Below are positions 46,291 through 58,875 of a stretch of DNA of 64,000 nt, one piece after another. Within the stretch, counting starts at the first letter, position 1; each line of letters opens with the position of its first letter. A program made the position numbers and the translations under genes. The notes beneath the pieces are model-generated. The model was not told the DNA's origin. It saw only the letters and a program-made list of their open reading frames with translations, and ran no database searches. This DNA comes from Agelaius tricolor. Its lineage: Eukaryota; Chordata; Aves; Passeriformes; Icteridae. Location: NCBI GenBank assembly GCA_023055355.1, contig JALJCS010000007.1, positions 4,328,001 to 4,392,000 on the forward strand, read 5' to 3'.

Positions 46291-48487
46291 AATTGTCCCA
46301 GAATAAAGAAATCAGAACACAGATATATTAGATTGTTGTTTTCCTGGAAGTGTTTTTAGACATAAACTGGAAGGAGATTATCTCCATTTTTCTGTATTTC
46401 AGCTGATTGCTGTCCCCTTGCACGTGCCGTTCGGACTCTCAATTGGAATTGTGTTTCCTGTCTATTTGCAAGGCCAACACAGCAGGCAGAGCAAACTCAC
46501 AGTTGCAGGGTGTATTTAGTGAGGTAATAATGCTCAGGTTCATTGAGGGTTGTTTAAGGAGGTGGAGTTTTTCCCAGTGGTTTTTTTGCCCCTCCATAAA
46601 CATGCCAAGCTTTGTCTTGAGCTTTTCTCCAGGATGCATTCCTAACTCTTTCTCCTCAGCTATTTCATTTAAGACTTAAGGGAATATTTGATTAGAAGAC
46701 AGGATTGAGGTAGAGAAAACAATTGTGGTCACACCAGTACTGACTGATGGAAGCAGAACAACTCCAAATGAGGGGTCTGAATTCATTTTTTAGGCTGATT
46801 TTCAGCAATGGTTTGTTTAACATTGAGTAGGAATAGATGTTGGATTGTAGGGAGCAGGAATAAATAATCTCTCTGGTCTTTATACTTTCCCAGAGGTTGC
46901 AAATAAAATTTACATAATTAATTTTAATATCATATATAAAAAAAAGATTTGCTATTTCTACATACAAAAAAGACGTGCAACAATATTGTTGTCTCAAAAT
47001 CAATGTGCAGCTCACATTTTCCTCTAAAAATTGAGAACTTCCATTTGATTTTCCAAAGTATTTTAGGAGAGCCGTATATGAAGTGTTGTGGAAGAGGCAA
47101 GTATTAAATAGAACTATTGTTGGTCGTACTGAGGTGATGTTCATATAATAGAGGGGGTGAATGTGTTTAGAATACAGTGCTGGTGGTCACCAAAAAGGAG
47201 CATTTTAATTTATTTTTGGGTTTTTTGGGTTTTTTTTTAGGAATTGGGACAATTACATATTCTCTTCTAGTTCACAGATAAACTTCTCTTTCCTCCCCTG
47301 CCATCACATCATCACCTGCAGGCACTACTGGAGTACACCAGGATAAAAGCTGAAAGCTGAAAGCCATTCAGTCCCCAACAATCTGCAGAATATCTGCAAA
47401 ATAACTGCAGACTGCCTTGGAAAGAGGAATGGCAATGATTCCCCTCTTCCACAATGTTCCTTCCCACACCATTTCTCTAAATTTCCTCATAACACAATAA
47501 GATGCTCACAGAAAATGCCAGGATTAATTTGTGGGGGGACGGAAAATGTTATTCTCAGATGTGCAGAATGGTGGTGGCATTCAGAACAGTTAAGTACAGC
47601 CCTGTTATTAGTGAGGAAAAAAGCTAAGTTGTGTCTTGCAGCTGCAACTGTTAGAGGATTGATTGAGCAATTAATTTCTTCCCAAAAAATTCAAGTTGGT
47701 ATTTGTGACAGGAATATTTATTGGTAATCACTCAGAAAAACAGCAGCCATCCACAAATGTCCAACACAGAGACTGCCTGGATATTTGGACTTGACACTTT
47801 ATTTTGTGCTGTGGCACAAGGCAAAGCTGAGCAGCTTAAAGCCAAAAAAACATTTAGTCCAGCAAATGGACAAAGGAAAACTATTCTCTTTTTTTTTCTA
47901 CATTAAAATCAACACAGCAATAACTGCTGAAGTACTTGGCTATTTTTAACTCTTCATTTTCTCCCTTGCTGCTTAGGTTCTTTTCTATATCTGTGTACTT
48001 GTCTCACATGAGTAAGACCATACAGGTACACAAATATTTAGAGGATCTGGGCTATCATATTTCATATGTTCACCAGTAGGAATAGGAATTGGAGTTGCCA
48101 CTCTGTGGCACAACTTCTGCTGCTTCAGTCTGGAGTGATCAGACCATGGCTTGACTTCAGAGGGGTTACAGCAGCAGTGAGATTCACAGCTCATTAAAAA
48201 AAATTGATTAAAGCCCACATGGTTTGTGTAGACAGTAAAAAAGAAATTCAAAGGTGCTTTATTGCCTTGTGGTCTTTCTGTAGCCACCAAAAATCGCTAC
48301 AGAAAAGTTTATAATAACAAGTGGAATCAGTGGTCTATCCAATGGCCCATATCAGGTTCAAGATCTGAGAGGGAGAACTCCAAAACCAAAAGCAGCAGCA
48401 TTTGCAGCTTCTGCTGGTGAAGCAGGGCCTCAGAATGAGGCCTTTGACAGCCCCATATTTGCTCTGACAGAACAACACACAGAATGC

Positions 48488-48700
48488 AGGATCACAGAAT
48501 TGCCAAATCAGAATCACAGAATCAAGCACAGAATGGTTGGGGTTTTGAGGAACCTCTGAACATCACCCAACTCCCTGCTAAACCAGGTTTGCCTGGAGCT
48601 GATTGCACAGCCAGGAGACTCCACAATCTCTCTGTTAACATTTCCACTGCTCTGGCACCCTCCAGGTGAAGTTTTTCCACATGCTCAGGTCAGGCAAACA
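48488..48700 (-). mobile_element. CR1 LINE 3'-end fragment
   Basis: GAATCACAGAATCAAGCACA, GAATGGTTGGGGTTTTGAGG, AACCTCTGAACATCACCCAA, ACTCCACAATCTCTCTG and AGTTTTTCCACATGCTCAG follow the antisense CR1 tail order. Confidence 0.85.
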
Positions 48701-49215
48701 GACAAAAAGCTTGCTCTGAGATCATCTGGCATTCAAATCCCAGGAGATTCCTCATACACATGAAAGTTCTTACTTAGACTCACCCTTATCTGCAAAATCA
48801 GTCACATCTCTCTGTCAGAGACATTCCAGGCACACCTACACTGATATTTGGGGTTCATTTTGCAGCACCTTCAGCCAGATCCAGCAGAGTGAGCTCCCCA
48901 TTCTCCAGCAGATCAGATGGAAAGGCAGGATTTAGGTGTGAGATTAAGGCTGATCCTGCCTATCAAAGCAGCTATTGACAAACATGCTGCTTTTTATCTT
49001 CTCCCTCCCGAGACTGCCGTGCATCTGAGGAGCCTGTGAGGAGAAGCCAAACTGGGATTGCCCTGGGAAGAGTTGTATTCCTCCAAGGGCTCCAAACAAG
49101 CCCAGTATTCCAAAGAGAGAGTGAGGGCCATCACACTGAAAGTTAACTAAAAGCTCCAGCTGAATGTGAGGCTGGGCTCACACACAGGTTCTGTGCTCAG
49201 GCACAAAGGAGGGGT

Positions 49216-49830
49216 TGTCTCAAGTTTCTGTGCTTGAGATGATCCCGAGGTATTAGAAAGTCTTTTTTTCCCAGCCCTGTGACTGAAGAAGAAGTTGAGA
49301 TTCCTCAGCTCTGGTTCTCAAGGTTGTTTATTTTCTCTTATCTATAACATTCTTTCTCTGACCTGCTGAGATCTGTCCAGCAGGTTGGGTTGAGGTACAC
49401 TGACAGCCCTTGGGGTGGTGTTAACTTCTTATACTAAGAACTACGTGTACTTTATTTACAATAATTTTCCAATACCTGTCACCTATGTTAGACAGTCTGT
49501 CTCTACTCTAAACCAACCCAAAAGTGCCACCATCACAGTAGAAGACAGAGGACAACAAGAAGAAGGGCAGGACATGTCCAGATTCCTCCATCTTGCCATT
49601 TGAACCCCCATTCTAAAACCCCAAAATTCTACTTTTTCACCCTGTGACAAATTCACTACCATTCTACTCAGACTCTTGTGGCTTGTAAGTCTTCACACAA
49701 AGTTGGTAACTTTTTTTTATGGACTAAAATCAAAGGCACAGGTGTCTTTGACTCTGTGCCAAGGTCTCTGAGCCCCTGCCAGGGTCTCGAGCCATCCAGG
49801 GCAGCCAGAGGAATGTCCTGGGTTCTGACA
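49216..49830 (-). mobile_element. Solo LTR of a passerine endogenous retrovirus, about 615 bp
   Basis: Read on the minus strand it starts TGTCAGAACCCAGGACATTC and ends AAGCACAGAAACTTGAGACA. An AATAAACAACC polyadenylation-type signal lies about 110 bp before its 3' end. The plus-strand motifs TCTGACCTGCTGAGATCTGT, CAGCCCTTGGGGTGGTGTTA and CCTCCATCTTGCCATTTGAA are, from memory, shared by abundant songbird LTRs. GGGT is present on both sides (49,212-49,215 and 49,831-49,834) as a probable 4-bp target duplication. No internal viral genes are present. Confidence 0.82.
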
Positions 49831-50264
49831 GGGTTGCAGCACTCCCTGATCAGTGAATTATAAATCCCAGTTCCAGGAGTGACAGTGGTGTTATGGCACC
49901 ACAGAATCACTGCTGCTCTTGGGGCTTCACTGCTTTTGGATGGCCCAATGGAAGCACTGAAACCACCTCTGAGTCTCCTGTGGGAAATGTGGAAACCACA
50001 CAAATGTTCCACTTGATGAAGAGGAAATAAGAGTTATTATAAATGGTCCAACCTGTGCTGCATTCCTCACAGTGAAGGTGAGGAATTTTGTCTGTGTGCT
50101 GTTGCAGATTCTGGTTTTTGAAATACACACAGTATGAAAAGTGATGCTAATTTACAGTGCTCAAGTTCAACCTTTCCAAGCTGAAAGACTGGACCATGAA
50201 ATCCTGACCATGAGCTGCTTGTGCTGTTTCATTGCAGCTTTCCATGAAGTCCTTCCCATCTGCC

Positions 50265-51250
50265 CAAAAAGAAAATATCCAGCCTATCTTGAAAGTGATC
50301 CATGTTTTGTAGGTGATCACATAAGGAGATTGTAAAATAGATGAGAGCTAGTTAAAAATATGATAATATTATTTTATAAATAATATTTCTTTTAAAACCC
50401 AGTAAATTTACATTCTATAATTATTGTATTAGTAATAAGTGTTTGAGAAAGTTAAGATAATATTTTAAACATTCATATATCAAGACAATAGAGTAAAACC
50501 TTTAAATATTAAAAAATAAAAATAATTTAAAAATAATAAAGTTTAACATTAATAATAGTCACTATTCTTTGATGTTATTTTTAGAAGACAAAAATAGTAG
50601 AGACTGTAATGAAGAATAGAACTTTTGGTGATATAGTCAACTGTATCTTAACTTATCAATAGAAATTGATGATATAATCAACTGTATCTTCTTTCACTCA
50701 CAAACAGATGCATCAATATGTTATTTCAGTTGTTTTGATTGGAGCTGTCTTATTTCTCTAAGAAAATAACTATATCTCTTACAGTTTGGACAAGTGATTT
50801 TTAAACTTAGGATAATTTATATTAAACAATACTTAAACATGGAATGAAGGAATTCTGATAGGAAAGAATAATAAACTAAATTTTAACAGAATATCAGTGA
50901 TAAAATGTAACATAAGAGACTTAGACCTAAATGTAGCAAAACTTAACTTTGTTTAATTTTATTAACACTCAACTTATTGAAGGCGATAATTTATAAGCGT
51001 TTTCACTTTTATATATATTATAAAATAATGAATATTATTTTAATATTATTAATACAAAAGGTATTGAAAAATCTAAACAACTTACATTTAAAATGAAACC
51101 AGAACCATTTTGTTGAGGGAATTACAAATGGGGTTTGATCTATGGATAATAATCTTTCTTTGGTTCTGATTATAATCTGAGCCATCCCAGACTTTATTGT
51201 TGTGATCACTTACATATCACTTTCAAGATAGGCTGGATATTTTCTTTTTG
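50265..51250. mobile_element. AT-rich foldback element of about 1 kb with 35-bp inverted-repeat ends
   Basis: The segments 50,265-50,299 and 51,216-51,250 are perfect 35-bp reverse complements (core CAGCCTATCTTGAAAGTGAT). A second matched pair, GTGATCAC (50,313-50,320 and 51,202-51,209), lies just inside. The interior is strikingly A/T rich and contains a diverged internal duplication (GATATARTCAACTGTATCTT at 50,630 and 50,671). Non-autonomous DNA transposons and foldback elements look like this. I find no transposase and no clear target-site duplication, and the inverted ends do not match a family I can name. Confidence 0.6.
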
Positions 51251-54200
51251 AAACAGCAGAAACAATCACAAGTGAAAAAATCTTACCCCAGTCCCCAGTC
51301 CTGTTCAGATTTGGGGTTAAAGCTGGGATTGTCTCCCAGACCTTAAAATAGTGATTCAGCTGTGTGTTCTAAAGAAAAGATTTCCAGTTTTGTCTTACTT
51401 AATAAACAAATTCTCAAGAAAGAGCAACTGCTTGTGCTGCAGCAGATTGTAAAATAGAAACTTACACAAGTTTTATTATCATTTTTATGGGAAGGTTAAT
51501 TGATCTAGAAACCTGTTTTGTTGTTTCTGCCTCCTTCTAAAGTAGCCTCTTTTTATAGTCTCACTTTTTTAATTTTCAACAAGAGACTTGCATGAACTAA
51601 AATGCTGATTCTTTAATTACTCAATCTGAAAGCAGGCAGAGAATTTTTCACTGCAAATATAAGGAAAAAAACACAGCCTACAAAACAGGAAAAAATTTGC
51701 AAATCAAAACTCTGAGGCAATTTGAAAATTAGCTCACAGTTACATGAGAATTTACACTCCCATTTTGACATTATCTAAAAAATCTCAATTTTCAACTTAT
51801 AGGGTTAAAAATAACTGAAGTTTTTCTTACTTTGACTCCCACTGGAGTTCAAGAGTCTGTATTAGAATTCTGTAAAGTGATGGCAAGGAAAAAATACACA
51901 AACCAGCAAAACCAATATTGCTGAGTGCAATGCTCTGTTCAGTACCTGTTTTGCAATGTTTTAGCATTTTATCTGTTTTTTTTTTTAATTTTATACAGAA
52001 ATACTGAATAACATTTCCATCAAAAGGACACAATTTCAAAATAAAAAAAAAGTACTAGCCTAAGGTCAGGAAAATGGGCATTTTTACAAAAAAAAAAAAA
52101 AAAAAGCAGAGCTGTGTTTGTTCTCCTGAAAGGGAAAAGTCCAATGAGTCTTCAAGGAAAAAATCAAGAAAAGCCATTGTATTTTTATTCTGAATTCACC
52201 AAGAATATGTAGCAATAGGGATGGAAATAGTGATTTTATCAGTGGCAGAAAGGCTGCACAGTCTCTCCTCTGTTGCCTGATACACAAATTCATTCTTGAT
52301 CCCTTGAATGCCAACACTCTCACAAATACACACATGTTCATATAATTGTAAATACCAGGGAGAAAGGAAATAAAAGACCAGCCAGAAGTGCATTCCATGA
52401 CAGCAATTAAACATGACAAAAAAGAGGAGCAGGATAAAAAAAAATTCTCACAGCAAATATTAGATTAATAAATTTTATTATCAGAACTTTTATGAGGGAT
52501 TTTTCTACAATTAAAAACAAGCAAATGTTGAAACATATTTTGAAATTCAGCAGCAAGAAAACCCCCAAATTGTCACAGGGTCAAACATGCAGCACTTTTC
52601 ACCATTTTCACCAAGATGCATTTCCAGCACAATTCCCCAGGCAGCCAACTGATTTTACTGCAAACTTTTGTAAATCCAGGGGACTCCATGAGGAAGTAAC
52701 AAAATGGAATCACTCTGGCATAAAACTCCAGCAATTCTGAGGAAGCTCAGACCCAAGAGATGAAAGGTTATGTGTGAAAAACTCTGAGTAACAGGATGAG
52801 TATTCACATGGCAATACAAATCCCCCCCCAGAAATACATAAAGTGTAAAGAATTTGTCTGGAAGTTCACCAAACTGTCATTGAGATTTTTTTTTTTTCTG
52901 GTTTTGTTGATAAGCCTGTTTTTAACATCCAAATAATTAATTTATATCCAGGTGTGACTTCTAAAAATAACAGTGTATTTAATACTTTTGCAGAACTCAG
53001 TGAAGTCCAGAAATTAGAGGCTTTACTAAACAACACTCAAATAATCAAAACAGGGTAATTAAATGAGGGAAAAGGTAAAGAATATTGCAGTAAAAAAGGT
53101 GCATTTTTTTCAGTAACTTCACAATTACATAATAATTAAAAATCGTTGCTAGAATTACAATAAATTCTTGATGTCTGATGTGCTTTTTTTGTTGTTTTGT
53201 TTTGGTTTTTTTCCCCTGAAAAATAGACATCTTTATGTCTGGCTGATGCACAGTGTGAAAAACACCAGCAATGTATAAACCTGTTGGCAAACCAATAGAG
53301 AAATATATCTCATCTCTATCTTGAGACATCGTGTGCCTGTTTAAGGATAATTTGTTTCTATCCTAGGACCCTGAATGCTATACTTGTTATTTAAGAGCAT
53401 TCATTTATGTTATTAATTCCCTTAAATCAAGTTTCACAAGTAGCAAACCCTGAGCTTTCACTACATTGTGTGGAATGACCATCCTTAAGGATTTAAACTC
53501 CCAGCAATTTTCTGTAGGTTCTAAAAAATAACCTTCAGACCACAGAGCTGAGAGGGAAAGTGACTTCAAGAGTTCTTACAAGTCCTCCTCCAAAAAAATA
53601 CCCCTGGATAAATGTTTGGTAATCACAAAAATATCAAAATTTATCAGCTGGACACACACTTTTATCAAAGAATTCCAGGAAAACTCCCCATTAAATAATT
53701 CATTCCAAAAATTTGGAATGACCAGGTTTTTGTTCTGCTCTAGCCTCAGTCTTTTCTGGTTTAATGGCTCAGAACATCTCCATTTGTCATGGATCAGGTT
53801 TCTTCTGGTCTCTTTCTCCCACAAGATTTCAAAAGGAAATACAGCACTGCTTTTGAAGCAGTCATACAGGCACAGTCACAAAATTCATTCATAGTATTCA
53901 GAAGGTCAGGACGACACTGAAAAGCACAAAAGAGATGTAAAAACGACAAAATCACTAAAACTAGCATGGAAGAACTATTTGTCTCTATTTCTCCTGCAAA
54001 ATAGCCAAAAAGACATTAAAAATGTGGACTTCTAGGGTTCTTCAAGCCCACCTGAGTTTATTTTCTCCAGAGCTGACAGCTTCACAAGCCAGTGAGTGTT
54101 GGAGGCAGTGACGCACCAGGTGCCATTTTTGGGGTCTGCTGCTTTACCTTTCTGATGCAACTTTTCCACCACCACCTCCCTCCTTGCACAGAAGTGAGCC

Positions 54201-54363
54201 TTGACTTCTCCTTGGATCAGTTTCACACAACTAATTTTCCTCTTGGTTCACAAATAAAACGAACCAACAGAAAAGGAGACAAAAGGAGAAATTTTGCTCG
54301 TAATGGGACACGGGTGATTTCTTAGGGGGGTTGTGTCTACCTTGTAGGTCTAAATCTTGCTGT

Positions 54364-54503
54364 ATCCATGCTTATTTTGGAAAATAATATATATCTCAGA
54401 ATATATATTACATATATATATATATATATAAAAAATATAGTCAGAAGACAATAGTCAGTCTGACTATATATATATTTGTATTATATATATATATATATAT
54501 ATA
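54364..54503. repeat. (TA)n microsatellite cluster with a central palindrome
   Basis: Three TA-rich blocks (about 54,389-54,399, 54,410-54,431 and 54,481-54,503) flank ATAGTCAGTCTGACTAT (54,451-54,467), a palindrome with 8-bp arms around one base. The whole can extrude as a cruciform. Confidence 0.88.
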
Positions 54504-57500
54504 ATCAGAAGGAGCTTGGGCATTTGGAGTTGGCAGAGGAATTATTGTGTGGAAATAGCAGAGTTGTGGGTTGTGCCAGAGCATGGAACAGAAGTTACAA
54601 AAAAGGGGATTTTCTTTTGGCTTCAGGGGCAGAGAGGTTTTTGGTTTGGTCTAACCAAAGAAATAAAGTGAAAACATTAAGTAAGGCAGGGGAAAAGGTT
54701 GAAAAACTGCCATAGCAATAAATAAATGTATTCTGGAGGACTGTCTAGCTGGGAATTGTGGCAGCCTCGACTGTAATTGGAAAGTGTAAAAAGCTTTGCA
54801 TTGCCAGAGAGGCAGCACCAGAGGGAAACTCTGCAATCAAGATCCAAGTGGTGGCTTGGCCAGGCACTCTTACCTGAATAATGATGAATCAGCTGACCAT
54901 TATTTTCATTTTCAAAATTAAAATTGTAGTCCCTTAAGTAAACTCTCTGCTTTAATAGATAAAAAGTTTGGCTCATTTTAAAGGCAGAAAGCTCAGAACT
55001 TGAATTTAAAATCAGTGGTGCCAAAAAGTATTGCTAAAGAGGTTTCATGGAGCTTCCTCAAGTCAGGCAGGTAGCACCAAAATTTTGTCCTTCTGTTCGC
55101 AAAAGGGGTTCAGGATACGTTGATTTCTTTGATCTGCAGAGTTATAAACTCAGCTCCTCCTTCAATTTCCTGTTAAGAGCCCATTAGAGATAATGCCCTT
55201 TCATCCTGCTGCTCTTCATGAATCTTCTTTCTTGGCAGATTTAGAATATTTTGATATTATCAATTCTCACAGCATAAAATAAAAAATATTAGATGAAAAT
55301 GCTTATTTGGTTGCATTGATGAAAAGACAAAAATATTTTAAAACATTCAATAATTGGATTTATTGCTGAGGAGTATCACCAGCTGTATCAAGCTAATAGG
55401 TGTTGCTTGAGGCTTCACTGAGCACAAGATGTTTACTGTCTTAAGTCAGGTCAATCTGCAGAACTCTTGGATTAAATTCCAATTTATTTTGAGACTTATC
55501 TTCCTGTTTCCTCTTCATTGTAACCAAAATGAATTTCATAAGCATTTGTAGATAATGACCTGTATCTCTCTGTTGATCATCTCAGTCTTGGGTCTGATAA
55601 AGCACATGAGTGTTATTGATGATATTCTGTGCTGTTATTTTATGGCCTTTTGCATTTCACTGTTGTATGTGACAGCATGATTATATATAATTGATAGATA
55701 GTTTCATATTGCTCATGAAGAGCTTGATAGGTGGCACAAAACCCAAATTATTTTTGGTTTTTTCTGATGTATTTTTAATCCCTCTCAACCAGGTGCTATT
55801 TTCAAAGACTTTTTATACTTTTTCTCAATGCCTGTGGCTCATTAATTATATACTTTAATTGATTTAATATGGAAATAATTTTTCAACAAAGCAAATATCA
55901 AGCATGGCAAAGCAGATTAAATTGCTCATCTCCTGTCTTCTACCATTGCACGAAGGAACAAGGCACAAGATATCCATCTCTTATATACCCATGTGCAAAA
56001 ATACAATGACTTCAGGACCAGACTTTGCTGTGGGAAAAATGTTGACACTTTTTTTTCACGAAATTTATTTAGAACTGGCATTAAACTTGGGACATTTAAA
56101 TTAAAGGTTTAATGCCTTCGGTGTGGATCCCAATCATGACACACTGCTGAGCAATTCTTAATCCAAAAATATGTTTAAAGGAGGAAATCAAAGCATTGAA
56201 GACAAGCCAAAGACCTCCCTGTGTGACCACAGGTTTGCTGTGTGAATATTTATCACTATTTCAACATCAGGTAATTGGGAACAGGTATTCTCTGCTGAAC
56301 TAAACCAATATTTTCAGCCTGCTTTCATCCCACTTCCAAGCTCAGGCACCTGCTTGAGGTGTCAGGAGAATATTTGCCTGAGGCTTCTGCTAAAGCCAAT
56401 GACAAAACAGAGAATAAATTGCCAGCTGGAAACACCTGTGGGGCTTTGACAATCCCTGACAATCAAGGGTATCTAAACCCCTAACACCACATCTTCTACA
56501 TAGTTAAGCGTCTTTATTTTGTTGGGAAGGAATCCAGGCTCTCAGTCGCAAGAAAGAGTGGAAAGAAGGAAATGTCAGTGTCTGATTCATCCAACATCTC
56601 CCCACTGTGCAGATCAATCCTTAATTATACTATCTGCTTGAGAACAATTTCTAGTCTTTGCCTCAGGGCAAGTTTCCTAAAAATAAAAATGTATTTCTTT
56701 GAGAGGAATGATGAAAGCAAGCAGCCATGATGCTATAGAAGTCATAGATGGTGAGCAGTTTTGATCAATACAATTTAAAAACACAAACGTGGCTGGGAAC
56801 ATCTCTGCTACTTTGACAGTGTTTAAGGTTTTCTAATCAAAACCATGGATTTCACATATTTTAGTGCATTTTGCTAATTTCCTTATATTCTCTTTAGAAG
56901 ACTTATAAAAACTTATTTCACAGGTCATTCTGCAGTCTTTCACATTATAAGAAACTGAAAGTTCTTATGACCTGAGAAACAATGTTTGGCAGCATTTGGA
57001 TGTGCACATCTATTGAAAAGTGGATGCATTTTTGTTAGTCAGCAATTTTTCAGATTTTGCAGAAACCTGAGGCTCCTCTAACATATCTCAAGCTGTGGGA
57101 ACTGACAGTGTGCCTGAGCCTAACTCTGTCCTTCATGGGAAGAGCAAGAGACCAAGAGTACTTCAGAACCCCCACCAGGGAAAAAGGGCTGTATCCTGAT
57201 CTCCCCTGCACTGAGGAACGCCACTTAAACAAACACACACACACAAAGAGGAGATCTGAGCCAGGAAAATCATATTTACTCACAGCCTGGAAAGAAAGTC
57301 AGCCTAATGCAGCAGTTCATCATGGAGAGAGAGGAGAAAGAATTATCTCCCATGACACAACTGAATACGAGAATTAGAGCTACAGAAACAGTTATAGTTT
57401 GTAAAGCAATGAGTATCAAGGGACTGTGCCTGGGATTTTTCCTACTGGACACTATTTCTGCCTGAGAGACCTATAAATCTGAGATGTATTTGTGATTCTG

Positions 57501-58584
57501 CTGGGGAGTAAGGGCATTGCTCAGTTGCTGGCTGTCAAAATGCAATAACATATTTTATAGTGACAAATTATTGGCCACCCAGCCACAATCATATACCAAT
57601 AAAACAGTATGATTTTCTAGGATGCATCATTTACGCCTTCTTCTCTTTCACTTAGAATTACTTTGCATTAAAACATATTTTTGTCAGAGACAGGGAATGC
57701 AAGTGAACCTGTTAGCTGAGCTCCTCCACAGTCCCTGGACAACAGCCAGGGGACACTTCAGTAAAACCTCCTGCAGTTGGTGGGATAACTGTCTCCTTGC
57801 CCCAGGGAACCTCAGCTTTAAAGTTATTAAATAAAACAGCAAGTCTGGCAGTTGGCTATGAGAAGCAATTTGTACCATTGTAAATGGATTAGCGAAATGT
57901 AATTTCTTTTAACGTTTCCGTTTCAATTATTTCAAATAGATGTGCAGTTATAAATGTTAAGGAATTGTTTAAATGTTTCTCACAATGGGAAAAGTAAATA
58001 TAGGTTAGAGCTCCGCACTCCCAAGTGAATTTTCTGTTTTCTGTATTTCAAGGCTTTTCATGTATTGCTGTAAAAATTTGCCCGTTTGGAGACCAGGAGG
58101 AAAAAAAAATATTTGTGCTCCTGATGAAGCAGAGTATTATACTAATCAGGAAAGTATAGATTTGAAATGTCTTGAGGACCAGAGGAAAGCCTACGGCTGT
58201 TCTTATCCTACATTCTCAGCTGGTATATTTTGACATCAAGAGCCTGGAGCAGTGCATGAGATACCAAGAGAGAGACTCCACCACATCTCTGCGTGTGTGA
58301 GAGGTGGGGGGAGATCTCTCTTGAAAGCAGAGCTCTGTGGATTTCCTCTGAGAAGGGTTAATTAACATACATAGCCAGCAGCTCCCAAATTATCACCGTC
58401 TCCTCCGATGATTTCAGCAATATCTCACCTATCTCTGGTTTTTCCCTTTCCCCCGTTTTTTCCCCCCTATTTTTTGCTGTGCTGTTGCAATTAAGCAATA
58501 AGGTCTAACAAGAAAGATGACTACTGGCATGGGATAATGGTGTCCTTGGGGTGTAACCAAGCACCAAGAAGGAACCAGAGCTTC

Positions 58585-58875
58585 TCATCCCCAACGGGCA
58601 CGATTTCCTCGGGATTGGCCGCGCCCGTTGGGAAAGGCAGAGGTACCACTAATTGTCTGCTTTTAAATTTAACTGTTTCAGCCAGCCAAGTGGCTGCGTT
58701 GGTCCCCAGCTGCCACATTGTGTCAGAGCAGGCAGAAAGGCACGGGCTGGTTGCAGGCAGCCCCCTCAACGCCCCGCCAGTGCCGCGCACCAGAGCGGGG
58801 AAATTTCCGCCAGGGATTCAGCCGGGTGCGCAAAGCTCCTGCTTTTCAAAACCTCTCTCCACGGCGAGCTGAATT
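58585..58875. promoter_or_regulatory. Isolated CpG-rich patch with inverted repeat
   Basis: In otherwise CpG-poor DNA this 290-bp stretch carries close to twenty CpGs, including GGCCGCGCCCG and CCGCGCACCAGAGCGGGG. It has an ATTGG (reverse CCAAT) at about 58,614 beside a GC-rich box. CCCAACGGGC (58,590-58,599) and GCCCGTTGGG (58,623-58,632) are a perfect 10-bp inverted repeat around this box. It could be a small promoter or an unmethylated regulatory element. No exon with a convincing start and donor is evident on either strand. Confidence 0.4.

Noticed and set aside
45729..46306. Open frames of 143-187 codons that look like membrane proteins (Phe/Leu/Gly/Val/Trp)
   Set aside because: They are translations of a G/T-only tract. 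All three plus frames give the same kind of peptide and there is no gene context.
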